NCBI GenBank assembly: GCA_023443455.1
Contig: JAEZUE010000105.1
Coordinates: 43,898 to 107,897 of the forward strand
Reading direction: 5' to 3'
Length of the DNA stretch: 64,000 nucleotides
Origin: Verrucomicrobiota bacterium
GTDB lineage: Bacteria; Verrucomicrobiota; Verrucomicrobiia; Opitutales; Opitutaceae
Positions within the stretch are counted from its first letter, which is position 1, and each line of letters opens with the position of its first letter. Shown here piece by piece: positions 52,833 to 62,804 of this stretch. The notes below the pieces were generated by a model. That model did no database searches. It saw only the letters and a program-made list of their open reading frames with translations, and had not been told where the DNA came from. A program made the translations under genes and the position numbers.

Positions 52833-53953
52833 GGATCGCCTACCTGGGCCAGATGGCCGACATCACGACCGAAAACGGCATCTCGAAGAAGATCCGCCAG
52901 CAAGCCACGACCTGGCTCCACGCCGGACATGCCGTACGTTATTTCGCCGCGGTGCCAATCGCGAAGCCGTGGCCCGGGCTCTCCCCGCTGGAAACCGATC
53001 TGGTCGACCGCGGTCGTGGCGTTGCGCGGCTCGCAAGCTCACTGGCTCTGTGTCGCCGCCTCCGTGAATGGCAGCCCGACCTCATCTATTTCCGCTACGC
53101 CTATCACAGCCCGGGACTGCCCGCACTTTTCCGCGACATCCCCACCATCGCCGAGCTCAACTCCGATGATCGCCAAGAATACGGCCTCACCCTCTCTGCG
53201 GCCAAACGGCTGTACCATCGGGTGACTCGGAAGCGGGTGCTTCGCCATATCCGGGGATTCGTCGCCGTCACCCAAGAGCTGGCGGAGCGGTGCACCGCCT
53301 TCCAGGTCCCAACTGAGGTCCTTGGCAACAGCACCGATCTCGCAGAGCTACATTCACTTCCGCCCGCCATTTCGCGCGAGCGCACCCGCGTCGTGTTAGT
53401 TGGTAGTACCGGCACACCATGGCACGGGCTCGATCGACTGGGTGAGCTCGCGCACCTGCTCCCCGAGTTGGATTTCGTCGTCATCGGCTGCACCGCGACG
53501 GACTACCAAGCGCATGCGCCAACCAGCCAACCGCCCGACAACATGCAGCTTCTCGGCATGCTACCCGCGCACGACTACATGCCACTGCTTCGCGAGTGCA
53601 CCGTAGCCTTCGGGACGCTGGGGCTGTACCGCAAACGCATGGACGAGGCGTGTCCGCTCAAGGTTCGCGAGTACCTCGCCCTTGGCCTCCCGGTCATCGG
53701 AGCCTATCGCGACACCGACATCCCCGACGGCGCGGACTATTTCCTCCGATTGCCCAACAATGCAGAACCACTCGCCCCATGGCGCGACCAGATCGCCGCA
53801 TTCATCGAAGGCTGGCGCGGTCGCCGTGTTCCCCGCTCCGCCATCGCGCATCTCGATGTCTCCGTGAAGGAAGCCCAGCGCCTCGCTTTCATGGAGAAGA
53901 CCGTCGCGAAATGGCGCAGAGCCAACGCCCTGACCAGCGGCGCTCCAGACTAA
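52829..53953 (+). CDS. Glycosyltransferase, family 4-like (GT-B)
   Basis: The 374-residue protein has the GT-B layout: LTENGISKK-like MADITTENGISKKIRQ near the N-terminus, VAVTQELAER, and a C-terminal domain with RVVLVGSTGTPWHGLDRLGE and ECTVAFGTLGLYRKRMDEACPLKVREYLALGLPVIGAY, the nucleotide-sugar site (shown in pieces: FGTLGLYRKRMDEA, PLKVREYLALGLPVIGAY). The start is TTG at 52829, supported by AAGGAGG at 52818-52824; it overlaps the preceding TGA. It meets the next, convergent gene without any gap (53953/53954). Confidence 0.82.
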   Translation: MRIAYLGQMADITTENGISKKIRQQATTWLHAGHAVRYFAAVPIAKPWPGLSPLETDLVDRGRGVARLASSLALCRRLREWQPDLIYFRYAYHSPGLPALFRDIPTIAELNSDDRQEYGLTLSAAKRLYHRVTRKRVLRHIRGFVAVTQELAERCTAFQVPTEVLGNSTDLAELHSLPPAISRERTRVVLVGSTGTPWHGLDRLGELAHLLPELDFVVIGCTATDYQAHAPTSQPPDNMQLLGMLPAHDYMPLLRECTVAFGTLGLYRKRMDEACPLKVREYLALGLPVIGAYRDTDIPDGADYFLRLPNNAEPLAPWRDQIAAFIEGWRGRRVPRSAIAHLDVSVKEAQRLAFMEKTVAKWRRANALTSGAPD

Positions 53954-55903
53954 TCATTTGGCGAGGCCATCCCCTATTTCTGCCGGGGAAATCAGGTTAT
54001 ACTCTTCATAGCGGTAAAACATCTGCACATACCGACGATACTGCGCGAATTCCTGCGCGAATTCCTGTGGGATCTCGCCGGAGTAGTAAATTCGGCCATC
54101 AGCGATGGCGTGAAACTGCGCACCATAGGCCACCATTTCCAATCGCGGCCTTGGGGTGGCCTCGAAAACTGACCGCCCTAGGAACGAGTTTGGCCCGGGT
54201 GGAATGCCCAACAGATGCAAAAGCGAGGGAGCGAAACCCAGCGACGTCGCCAACCCGCAGTCGTATTCCACCGGCAACTCGAGAAACTGCGCATGTACCA
54301 TCAGCGGTATCCGATCACAAAATGCCAGCTGGTAGTCCTCGTCCTTCCTCACGATCTCACAGTAGGCTGGCTCGGGATAATGCGCGTGGTCCGCAGTCAA
54401 CACCAAGACCGTATTCTCCACCCAAGGCGATGCCTTGAAGTACGCGAGAAATCGCCCGAACTCATGGTCCAGGTTGTGGATATTGTTGAGCACAGGATTG
54501 CTTCCAGCGCCGAACCGAACTCCATCCTTCGGAGCATCAAACGTGGCGTGTGTCCCGATGTTGTAGAGCCCCGCAAAAAACGGTTTCCCAAGCGAAGGGT
54601 CCCTTCGCTTCAAGAATTCCACGAGCCCGCCCAGAATTTCCCGGTCTGTCAGATACCGTGCATACCGCGGATCTCGCAGTTCGCCATCGTTGCCCAGCAA
54701 CAATTCCTGTGACTTCTCCATCGTGAACACCTCATCGAACCCGAGCATGTCCAACATCGCATTCAGCCCGTTCTCCCCCACGTGCGGACTGAAAAACACC
54801 GTTTCATAGCCGACGTCCTTCAAGATGTCTGCCAAAGTGCGATATCCGTGCGCAGCCCGCAGCGCCTGACGGTCATATTTTAGGCCATTCTCCCACGCGC
54901 CATGGGAGGGAAAACAGGATGCCATTTGCCCATGCAAACCGCGAAACGTTGCCGCCGTATGGCTGAAATAGTTCGTCACGCGCATCGTCCCGTTCTCCGC
55001 CGCGAACAGGTCCATGTTCGGCGTCAGCCCTGCACGACGCTGGTCATACACGCCCATCGTTCGTGCCGACAGCCCCTCGAAAAAGAGTACGATGACATTC
55101 GGCCGATCCGGCGCACCGGCACGCGGGAGAAATGCGGGCGATGCGATCTTCTCGTCCGCTGGCCGCAGAAACGGGTGCTTCTGATCGCCGGCAAAATAGA
55201 ACGGTTCGTTTTGACTGCTAGCCACCTCAGGCAGGCCACCAAACGACTCGCCCCCCACTGCCATGACGAGGTTTCTGACAAGACCTATCAAAGGCGTCGA
55301 TTCGGCCAGCTCGGCACTGCGCTGCGGGAACGGATTCGTCAGCTCGAAGTTGCAGAGAACCACGACAATCCCGCACACCGTCGCAAAGAGAGCCTGAACA
55401 CGGCGTACCTCTGCCCCGCCTCGCATTGGGACATCAGCGCCCGCCCTCGCCGCGGAAACCGCAAAAACTACCCACAAGACACAACCCGAGGCCGCGACGA
55501 CTTGCCTCACCCCTCCAGAAACCAAGCCGGTCTGGTTGAAATTCTCCAAAGCCACGAGCGAGACCACCGCCCCCGATTGCACCATGGCAATAATCTGCAC
55601 CGCATAAAAAAGCATGCCCACTCCGCCCACAGCCATCATAGCCCCCCCGCTCCCGCGCCGCCCCCAGCGTGCTCCTGCTAACCGAACCATCCGGATCCCC
55701 GCCAAAGAAAAGAGATACGCCTCTGCAGCCACAGCCAGCGCCGTCACGACGCCGATTCGCCAAGCCGAGTCCCCGAACGACGGCCGATACACCAAAGCCA
55801 CCGCCACGAATCCTCCCGCCATTGTTGTCGCCCAGATTCCAAGCAAAGCGGAGGGGGGCAACTGGCGCAAAGTGCGGGAAACGAGGTTGCTTGGTTTGTC
55901 CAT
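53954..55903 (-). CDS. LTA synthase-family sulfatase-fold phosphotransferase
   Basis: The 649-residue protein has about five N-terminal membrane helices (around 20-40, 50-70, 90-110, 135-150 and 170-188), then a periplasmic sulfatase-like domain. This starts at IVLFFEGLSARTMGVYD with metal ligand E276, has the nucleophile Thr (316 or 319) in FSHTAATFRG, and a distal LTADHAHYPEP metal site. Such enzymes move phosphoglycerol or phosphoethanolamine from phospholipid to glycans. In a Gram-negative O-antigen locus it probably decorates the glycan or lipid A. The ATG at 55903 is preferred over an upstream start that adds 38 non-typical residues. Confidence 0.82.
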   Translation of the reverse strand: MDKPSNLVSRTLRQLPPSALLGIWATTMAGGFVAVALVYRPSFGDSAWRIGVVTALAVAAEAYLFSLAGIRMVRLAGARWGRRGSGGAMMAVGGVGMLFYAVQIIAMVQSGAVVSLVALENFNQTGLVSGGVRQVVAASGCVLWVVFAVSAARAGADVPMRGGAEVRRVQALFATVCGIVVVLCNFELTNPFPQRSAELAESTPLIGLVRNLVMAVGGESFGGLPEVASSQNEPFYFAGDQKHPFLRPADEKIASPAFLPRAGAPDRPNVIVLFFEGLSARTMGVYDQRRAGLTPNMDLFAAENGTMRVTNYFSHTAATFRGLHGQMASCFPSHGAWENGLKYDRQALRAAHGYRTLADILKDVGYETVFFSPHVGENGLNAMLDMLGFDEVFTMEKSQELLLGNDGELRDPRYARYLTDREILGGLVEFLKRRDPSLGKPFFAGLYNIGTHATFDAPKDGVRFGAGSNPVLNNIHNLDHEFGRFLAYFKASPWVENTVLVLTADHAHYPEPAYCEIVRKDEDYQLAFCDRIPLMVHAQFLELPVEYDCGLATSLGFAPSLLHLLGIPPGPNSFLGRSVFEATPRPRLEMVAYGAQFHAIADGRIYYSGEIPQEFAQEFAQYRRYVQMFYRYEEYNLISPAEIGDGLAK

Positions 55904-56089
55904 GGTGAGGTTGTTGCGCAAGGGAAAGACTCCAAGGCCGAAGAGTCGGCACTGGGCCGCACACGCCAAACACATTTTCAGCCCAATCCCCCCCCAATAG
56001 GCCAAGCCGCGTCCCAAACGTCCTCACATCCGGCAAATCCAATCGGCTCGCCCTCTGGCCCTCACTGCAGACACCCTTAGACCGCAACC

Positions 56090-56986
56090 ATGATTGAAGC
56101 AGTCCCAAGTGCGGTCGTGACATACTTCCCGGCCTCCGGTCTGGCCGACCGTCTTCGCGCCATCGGGCGAGAGTCTTCGCGGGTCTTGGTCGCCGACAAT
56201 ACGACCGCCCCGGCATCTCGGGCGGCGGTGGAAGCCGCCACCGTGGCCGGCGGCGCCACGTACTTGGGGCTGGCCTCAAACGGCGGCGTGGCCGGTGGCC
56301 TCAATGCCGCTTTCACCCGATTTCGGGAGGAGGGCCATCGGCGGGCCATCGCCTTCGACCAGGACAGCGTCCCGCAGCCTGGCTTCGCGACCGCATTGCA
56401 ACGCCACGCCGCCGCCACCGGCTGCCGTATCGTCGGCGCCGATTGGTTCGATCAAGTGAACCCGACCCGCCACGCGAAACACCTCCAACCGCTTCCTTGG
56501 CTGCCGTTCCTCTTCCGGCGCCGTACCGTACCACCCGAAGGGCTGGACTCCGTCACCTTCGCGATCACCTCCGGAACCCTCTTCGATCTGGAGCTATGGC
56601 ACCAGCTCAGCGGCTTCGATCCAGCGTTTCCACTCGACTACGTCGACATCGACTTCTGCCTGCGCGCCCGCCGCCTCGGCGTCCGGACGGGTATTGCCGC
56701 CGGTGCGCTTCTCGCACACAGCCGTGGCGCCAAGCACCCGGTCCGCCGCTTCGGCCGCACTTGGTGGCCCGCGTTCACCCCTCCGAGCCGCCTTGCCTCG
56801 CAAGCAAACGCCCGGATGCAGATGCTCCGCCGCCACGGACGGCTCGTGCCGCATTGGGCTGTCTACGAGCTGGTTTTCCAGGCGAAAACCTTCGGTGAGA
56901 TTCTCGCCTTTGAGGGCAAGAAAATGGCAAAGCTTTCGGCCCTTGCCAGAGGACTTTGGGCCGGCACCGTCACGCCGTGTCCATGA
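56090..56986 (+). CDS. Family 2 glycosyltransferase
   Basis: The 298-residue protein has a GT2 (rhamnosyltransferase-type) fold: VVTYFPASGLADRL, LVADNTTAP (33-41), ASNGGVAGGLNAAF (62-75), the metal site AFDQDSVP (88-95), and ITSGTLFDLELW with DYVDIDFCLRARRLG later. These are the same order of landmarks as in the protein at 36697. It is coupled to the methyltransferase gene by ATGA. It is the first gene of a plus-strand trio. Confidence 0.84.
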   Translation: MIEAVPSAVVTYFPASGLADRLRAIGRESSRVLVADNTTAPASRAAVEAATVAGGATYLGLASNGGVAGGLNAAFTRFREEGHRRAIAFDQDSVPQPGFATALQRHAAATGCRIVGADWFDQVNPTRHAKHLQPLPWLPFLFRRRTVPPEGLDSVTFAITSGTLFDLELWHQLSGFDPAFPLDYVDIDFCLRARRLGVRTGIAAGALLAHSRGAKHPVRRFGRTWWPAFTPPSRLASQANARMQMLRRHGRLVPHWAVYELVFQAKTFGEILAFEGKKMAKLSALARGLWAGTVTPCP

Positions 56987-57729
56987 CCGACATCACCCAG
57001 CATAACGTCGAGATCCACGAGAATCTCGCCTGCTGGCAGCGCAAGCCGTTGTTGCGGGAGGTCTATGCTGAATTCTATCACGAAATCGCGGCGCGCCTCC
57101 GAGGCCGGCCCGAGGGCCCGGTCGTTGAATGCGGCTCCGGCATCGGCAACCTCAAGAGCGTGATTCCCGAAGCAGTCACAACCGATCTATTTCAGAATCC
57201 TTGGATCGACCGCACTGAAAACGTCTTTGCGCTCTCCTTCGCCGACAACTCGGTGGCCGCTCTCATCCTTTTCGATGTCTTTCATCACCTCGAGTATCCC
57301 GGCACGGCACTGGCCGAGATGCACCGCGTGCTCAAGCCCGGCGGCCGCCTCGTCCTCTTCGAACCTGCGGCCGGTCTGCTCGGCCGGATCATCCTCGGCC
57401 TCTTCCATCACGAACCGCTCTCGCTTTCCTCCCCCATCGAGTGGACCGCCCCATCAGGCTGGGATCCGCGCTCGGTCCGCTACTACGCGGCCCAAGGCAA
57501 CGCCTGGCGGATCTTCCGGGGCGGTGGATGCGCCGGCCTGCTCTCCGGCTGGCAGCTCCGGGAGACGACGTGTTATCCCGCCCTGCCGTGGTTGCTCTGC
57601 GGAGGCTTCCGCGGTCCCCAGCTCTGCCCCCGCTTTACCCTGCCCATGGTCCGGTTGTTTGAGCGCGGGCTGGCGCGGCTCCCCGCCCTGACCGCCTCCC
57701 GCATGCTGGTCCTGCTTGAGAGATCGTAG
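56983..57729 (+). CDS. Class I SAM-dependent methyltransferase
   Basis: The 248-residue protein has motif I VVECGSGIGNLKSV (47-60), DLFQNPW as the acidic end of strand 2, LSFADNSVAALILFDVFHHLEYPG, and MHRVLKPGGRLVLFEPAAG (post I and the Pro-Gly-Gly turn). These are typical of UbiE/Methyltransf_11 proteins. The substrate may be a sugar of the glycan. The ATG at 56983 overlaps the previous stop by 4 nt. Confidence 0.86.
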   Translation: MTDITQHNVEIHENLACWQRKPLLREVYAEFYHEIAARLRGRPEGPVVECGSGIGNLKSVIPEAVTTDLFQNPWIDRTENVFALSFADNSVAALILFDVFHHLEYPGTALAEMHRVLKPGGRLVLFEPAAGLLGRIILGLFHHEPLSLSSPIEWTAPSGWDPRSVRYYAAQGNAWRIFRGGGCAGLLSGWQLRETTCYPALPWLLCGGFRGPQLCPRFTLPMVRLFERGLARLPALTASRMLVLLERS

Positions 57730-57759
57730 CCAATACGGCGAGCCACGCGGCCATTCTCC

Positions 57760-59319
57760 ATGCCTACGCGACCACCCAAGTCAGCTTCCACCATCGAGAC
57801 CACGCCGCCCGTGCATCGTCCGATCATCGGGGGCACAGCAGCGCCAACACTCCTACTGATGGCCGCATATGCGGCGCTCGCGACACATGTCCTATTCTTT
57901 GGCCGCCCCAACGCCGACGAGGGTTTCTATGCGCTCATCTCCTCCGAGGTGATGCAGGGCAAATTGCTTTACCGCGACATCGCCTACACCCAAACGCCTC
58001 TGCTGCCCTACCTGCAGGGGGTGGCGTTGTCGGTCATCGGCTTCGGGGTCTTCGAGCAACGATTGCTCAACCTTCTGCTCTCCACCACCGCCCTCGGCCT
58101 GGCCCTCCATCTCTGGAAAAAACGGAAGCTGCCGACCAGCGATTGGCTTCCACTGGCCACGCTGTGGGTCAGCTCAATCCCAATCCTGTATTTCTGCACC
58201 ATAGGAAAAACCTATGCGATGACGCAGTTGGCCCTCTTGGTTGCGGCCGCTGCGCTCGTATCTCCCGGGAAGCCGCTGCCCCGGCTTGTTCTGCTCTCGC
58301 TCGCTGGAGTGGTCGCGGTCGGCTGCCGCCTTCCCTCCGGCCCCTCCGTGTTCATCCTCTGGGCCGCGTTTGCGTTCCAACACCGGCGCGCGCTCCCATT
58401 CCTATCCCTTCTAGGCGTTCCACTCGCAATAGCGTTGCTCGCGTTCGCACCCTTGATTCTCCCAGCTCCCGCCAACGCTTGGTTCTGGACGCTGGCTTAC
58501 CATGGCGCATCAGCGATTCCCCATGCGCCATTCGCGACCCTCGTCGAGCTCGCCGTCACCGCCTCCGGGATCGCGCTGCTCGCCATCCTCTCATTCGCCG
58601 CAGTCACCTATAGGAAATTCAATGTGCCGATCGCCGACCTATGCGTGTTTCAAGCCGGCCTCGCCGGCGCGGTGCTCAACGTCGCTTTGTCGGGCGTCTA
58701 TACCGAATACGCCGTACCGTTCCTCGGGCTCATCCTGTTGGGTGGTGGATTGCTCCTTCACGACCTTCAGCTCCGCCGCTGTACCACCGCCCTTGGCTTC
58801 ACCGCCTGCTTGGGCGCAAACGCTTTGAGCTTTGCACAGATCGGAGGATATCACGACACCAGTAACTATCTCGCCGATGTCCGAGCAGCAGCCGCCTTCG
58901 TCGCCGCGCACACTCCGCCCCAAGGACCTGTCCTCACTCCAATGCCCGAGGTTGCCCTCGCAGCCGGTCGCCCGGTGGTGCCCCGCTCCGAAATGGGCAA
59001 ATTCGCCATCACCGCCGAGATGGAACCGACCGAGGCCTTCGCTCGCAACATCATCTACTTTGGCGAACTGGTGTTCATCGTGGAGAGCCGGTATCCGGCC
59101 GCAGTAGTCCTCTCGGCCAATGAGCGATGGAACTTTCGCCGATCCATCCCAAGCCTGCGCTGGATCAGCGATCCAAGTTACCAACAGTTCGAGCGCGCAC
59201 TCGCATCGCGCTACGTGCGGGCGTACTCGAATTCGAGCTTCGTCGTTTATCTCCCGCGTCCCCCAACCCACTCGCCTTCACCGCAACTCAAGGATACAGG
59301 GACAGCCGATAGTCCCTAA
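57760..59319 (+). CDS. GT-C-type membrane glycosyltransferase-like protein
   Basis: The 519-residue protein has about ten helices. The first periplasmic loop carries PNADEGFYALISSEVMQG with the acidic pair D53-E54, which is the GT-C catalytic position in GT39/GT83 (PMT/ArnT-like) families. Enzymes of this group use polyprenyl-phosphate sugars such as the product of the DPM1-like protein at 26788. The C-terminal ~180 residues form a periplasmic soluble domain. Its last 32 nt overlap the converging gene. Confidence 0.78.
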   Translation: MPTRPPKSASTIETTPPVHRPIIGGTAAPTLLLMAAYAALATHVLFFGRPNADEGFYALISSEVMQGKLLYRDIAYTQTPLLPYLQGVALSVIGFGVFEQRLLNLLLSTTALGLALHLWKKRKLPTSDWLPLATLWVSSIPILYFCTIGKTYAMTQLALLVAAAALVSPGKPLPRLVLLSLAGVVAVGCRLPSGPSVFILWAAFAFQHRRALPFLSLLGVPLAIALLAFAPLILPAPANAWFWTLAYHGASAIPHAPFATLVELAVTASGIALLAILSFAAVTYRKFNVPIADLCVFQAGLAGAVLNVALSGVYTEYAVPFLGLILLGGGLLLHDLQLRRCTTALGFTACLGANALSFAQIGGYHDTSNYLADVRAAAAFVAAHTPPQGPVLTPMPEVALAAGRPVVPRSEMGKFAITAEMEPTEAFARNIIYFGELVFIVESRYPAAVVLSANERWNFRRSIPSLRWISDPSYQQFERALASRYVRAYSNSSFVVYLPRPPTHSPSPQLKDTGTADSP

Positions 59320-61135
59320 AATCGGCATCGTCCTTAAATGAAGTGCGCAAGCGAACCTTTTCGTCATCGCTGTGCGGCGTAACCAGCGAGCCATCCGACT
59401 GCCGTACCCCTACCAGTCGACTGATTCTCGACTTATGCGAAAACTCGATCAAACGTTCTTCAAGCACTTCGGTTACGATGCGAGCATCCAGCTCTTGGCC
59501 AGAATGCACCTGCCCGCCCGGCATATCTGATCCTAGATCAATACGTTGCGAGATAAGAACCTCATCATAAAGCCCGGCCTTGATTGCACGTAGAAACGCC
59601 TCCGGAGACTCGTTTAGCCGGTCGATCGACTGGCAGGCATATCGTTGAGCGATCATGAAGGTATTACTGTAGTTAACATATAACGTACGGGTTCGAGACC
59701 TCGTTTGGGCATACTCCAAGAGGGCCAACGACACCCGGCTCGGTGGCATCGTATGCGTGGCAAACGCCCGTGCCGAAACCGGTGCCGAAACCAACACCCC
59801 CCATGCCACCAACACCGAGGCACACACCCCGGCTCTCCGTTGCAGCCAGTCGATCTGGCCGAGGAAGTAGGCAGCCCCGAGCGCCAATACCAACCAAGTA
59901 GGTAGCGTGAAGCGCGCAGCAACGCTGTCCATCGGGCTACTCCAAAACTGGGTAAGCATGCCGGAATACATCGCCAGCGTCCAGTAGCTGATCACACACA
60001 GCCCGCCCAATTGCTGCTCCCTGCCCCCTGCATTTCTCACTATTAGGAACAACAAGCCAAGTCCACCGAGCACGAACAACAGAACGTTGCCCGAATTGTC
60101 CCGCGAGAAAGAGGAAAAATAATAGAAGGCCTGCGCGGCATGCCCTGGCAGATAGGACAACGAGAAAAAACCGACCCCGGAGTCGAAGCGGCCGGCGTAG
60201 GTGTCTACCCCCTTTCCCATCATTAGGAGATTCGACAGGAAGCAGGGCAGCAGGAGAACAGGCGCCACCGCACAGTACCACGGAAATACAATCGCGCGAT
60301 CCCTCCACCAGCGCCAAGCCACCGACCCCACCCAGGGGAAGAGGAAGAGGATCGACTCGTAGCGACTCATCGCCAGCAGCACACCGGTCGCGGTGCCAAA
60401 ACTGATCGTCAGTGTCAGAGCACCCGGATCGGGGTCGGTGGCTAGCTGCACCACCATGAGCGCGAGGACCGAGAGCAGGGTAACATTCAACACATCGTAG
60501 CCATAGCTGGTCACATTCTGCGCCAGCAAGGGAAGGCCACAGAGCAGCAGAATCGCCGCCACGCCCCCAACTCGTCCACCGATCCGTCGGCCGATTACCC
60601 CGGCCACTGCCAGCAGCCCGAAACCTAACCCAGCATTCAACACCAAGAGATTCGACACCCGGTACCCGGTAAGGTCGCTCAACAAGCTGGCCAGAAACGG
60701 AAACAGATAGGCGCGAAACGAGGGATAGAAATGTCCGACGACAAAACGATCGCCGATATAGTGGCTCAGTCCCGGCATCAAGGCGGTCTTCTCGTAGTGC
60801 ATGACCAGCGCCATCGCCGCATGGGTCGGCTCATCGTAGAGGACCTTCATCAGGTGTGGCTCATGCACCTGCAAGAATGCGGAGCCCAGCAGCGCCCAGA
60901 TCAGAACCTCCCGATTGCGCCGCACCGCCTGCGTTGTCCACCACTGCCGTGCACACCCCATACGCCAGCCAAAGAAACACCAACATACGAAAGCGCCCGC
61001 CACGAGAGGGTAGCCCAATACGGTCTGCAACGGAATTGCACTGGGCGCATCGAGCCACAGAAACCGCAGTCCCAAAAGAGTGAGACAAATAGCCCCCATG
61101 ACCCCAAACCGAACAAAATAAGGGCGGGTTAGCAT
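59288..61135 (-). CDS. Multi-pass membrane protein, GT-C-like
   Basis: The 615-residue protein has about 11-12 helices. The first loop contains VLYDEPTHAAMALVMHYEKT, with acidic D101-E102 as in GT-C glycosyltransferases, and the C-terminal ~150 residues are soluble. No known subfamily is recognised; the GT-C label is inferred from the DE pair and topology. The ATG at 61135 is preferred over TTG at 61174. It ends within the converging GT-C gene (59288-59319). Confidence 0.7.
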   Translation of the reverse strand: MLTRPYFVRFGVMGAICLTLLGLRFLWLDAPSAIPLQTVLGYPLVAGAFVCWCFFGWRMGCARQWWTTQAVRRNREVLIWALLGSAFLQVHEPHLMKVLYDEPTHAAMALVMHYEKTALMPGLSHYIGDRFVVGHFYPSFRAYLFPFLASLLSDLTGYRVSNLLVLNAGLGFGLLAVAGVIGRRIGGRVGGVAAILLLCGLPLLAQNVTSYGYDVLNVTLLSVLALMVVQLATDPDPGALTLTISFGTATGVLLAMSRYESILFLFPWVGSVAWRWWRDRAIVFPWYCAVAPVLLLPCFLSNLLMMGKGVDTYAGRFDSGVGFFSLSYLPGHAAQAFYYFSSFSRDNSGNVLLFVLGGLGLLFLIVRNAGGREQQLGGLCVISYWTLAMYSGMLTQFWSSPMDSVAARFTLPTWLVLALGAAYFLGQIDWLQRRAGVCASVLVAWGVLVSAPVSARAFATHTMPPSRVSLALLEYAQTRSRTRTLYVNYSNTFMIAQRYACQSIDRLNESPEAFLRAIKAGLYDEVLISQRIDLGSDMPGGQVHSGQELDARIVTEVLEERLIEFSHKSRISRLVGVRQSDGSLVTPHSDDEKVRLRTSFKDDADFRDYRLSLYP

Positions 61136-61197
61136 AACGTAGAGTGCAGGAGAGGAGGGCAAGCCTCTACACAAACTGCAAGCAGATCACAATACCA

Positions 61198-61226
61198 ACA
61201 AAAAGGCCACGCCCAAGAGCGTGGCC
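61198..61226 (-). terminator. Intrinsic terminator after the prepilin at 61256
   Basis: On the minus strand a perfect 8-bp stem GGCCACGC/GCGTGGCC with a 6-nt loop is followed by TTTTTGTT. It begins 29 nt past the stop of the prepilin. Confidence 0.9.
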
Positions 61227-61255
61227 ATGAAGCGAGAAACAGTGGAGATGCCCGA

Positions 61256-61678
<423 letters not shown>

Positions 61679-61888
61679 ATGATATCCTAGTGTTTTTACG
61701 TTGGGGTTGATAACTTGCGAACTTCGTTGAGGAAATCCAGAGAACGAAAACGGTCAATTGCCAGCATTTGACAAAACTGTAAAAGCCGCGGCGTTCCTTG
61801 GGTTAGGCGTTCCAAATCGTACGATCTGGTGTCCGGTTGAGCGCGTTCTGCGCTCCTGCGGCAAGCTTGGCTGAAGAGTTGGTCCCAC

Positions 61889-62272
61889 TCACGGAGCAGT
61901 ACGCCCTTCGGAGGTGTAGACCCGAGCAGCCCCCAAACTGGGATGCTCCAAGGTGAAGCTACCGGATTCGGCAAGGCTTATCGAGAAAGCCACGTAATGC
62001 TGACCCATGAACCGCACTCGCTCCGCCAGCGGCCCCGAGATCACTCCCGCAGAGTAGGCCACATCAACGGCAGTAGCACCGTGCTCCATGAAGTACTGCT
62101 GGGCGGCACTGCCGAGCTGTCGCGCATCGTTGTCCATCGTGCTCTCGATGGCTTTGAGACGGATTTTCTGCCATGCCGGAAGCGCGAGCGCGGCCAGCAA
62201 TCCGATGATTGCGACCACGATCATGATTTCGACGAGCGTGAAACCCTCCCGGTATCTTTCGAAATAATTCAT
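61889..62272 (-). CDS. Type IV prepilin (2)
   Basis: The 127-residue product has a leader MNYFERYREG and cleavage site G10-FTLVEIMIVVAIIGLLAAL with Glu +5. The following LPAWQKIRLKAIESTMDNDARQLGSAAQQYFMEHG mirrors the partner at 61256 (NDGRQIGAAVQQYCMEFG), so the two arose by duplication. The end domain is shorter. It lies 210 nt upstream of the partner gene. The ATG at 62272 fits. Confidence 0.9.
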   Translation of the reverse strand: MNYFERYREGFTLVEIMIVVAIIGLLAALALPAWQKIRLKAIESTMDNDARQLGSAAQQYFMEHGATAVDVAYSAGVISGPLAERVRFMGQHYVAFSISLAESGSFTLEHPSLGAARVYTSEGRTAP

Positions 62273-62290
62273 AATAATCGATTATAGGAG
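62273..62290 (-). promoter_or_regulatory. Possible -10 box close to the prepilin 2 start
   Basis: Read on the minus strand, TATAAT lies at 62286-62281, only about 9 nt from the ATG, and ATAATCGATTAT (62274-62285) is a perfect 12-nt palindrome. If TATAAT is used, the transcript would be almost leaderless. There is no convincing -35 box. Alternatively the palindrome is an operator. This is tentative. Confidence 0.3.
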
Positions 62291-62364
62291 GTTGAACAAA
62301 GAACGGCCGGATTTTGCGCTTGCATCGGCCGGAGCGCAACTCCGCTGAAAGCAGAATACCCGTC

Positions 62365-62387
62365 AAAAACGGACTCCGTCCGTTTTT
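62365..62387. terminator. Bidirectional terminator-like hairpin
   Basis: AAAAACGGA and TCCGTTTTT form a 9-bp stem with a CTCCG loop; either strand ends in a T-run. It lies 93 nt upstream of prepilin 2 and could block readthrough from the DUF433/DUF5615 side. Confidence 0.6.
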
Positions 62388-62681
62388 GTAGGTTGCAGGT
62401 GCCCTGCAACCGCGTGGGGAAGGGAATCGGAGGAACGGTAGGGCGAACCCTCCGGGTGAGCCGAGAACGCGCTCCCGGCGTTTTGAAGGTTGCTGGTGCC
62501 CTGCAACCGCGGGGGCGGGAGAAGGGGAACTCGGAGCTAGGAAGAAATTGGCAGTTTGAAGTTGGTCGAGTATAGGGCTTCGCCGCACGCGATTTGGACG
62601 TGGTTTCGGGGGCCAATGGGGTATCGCGCTGCCCGACTCAAGCCGCCAAGAGAGGCCGGAGACCGGAAACCGATGATCGTT

Positions 62682-62804
62682 TGTGGCGGAAGGCGCCAAG
62701 GCTTTCGGCGGGAATGGTTTAGCCGCAAAGAACGCAGAAATCGCAGAGGATCGGAAACGAGCAGGTCACGGAGAGCACCGAGTGGCGGATGAGAGCACGG
62801 AGGT
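62682..62804 (-). repeat. ~122-nt dispersed element, inverted copy
   Basis: Read on the minus strand it follows the copy at 31029-31149 from ACCTCCGTGCTCTCATCC to the GAAAGCCTTGGCGCCTTCC end. The following minus-strand bases ATCATCGGTTTCCGGTCTCC also match sequence next to the cores at 28057 and 40971, so the full element may be longer than 122 nt. Confidence 0.8.
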
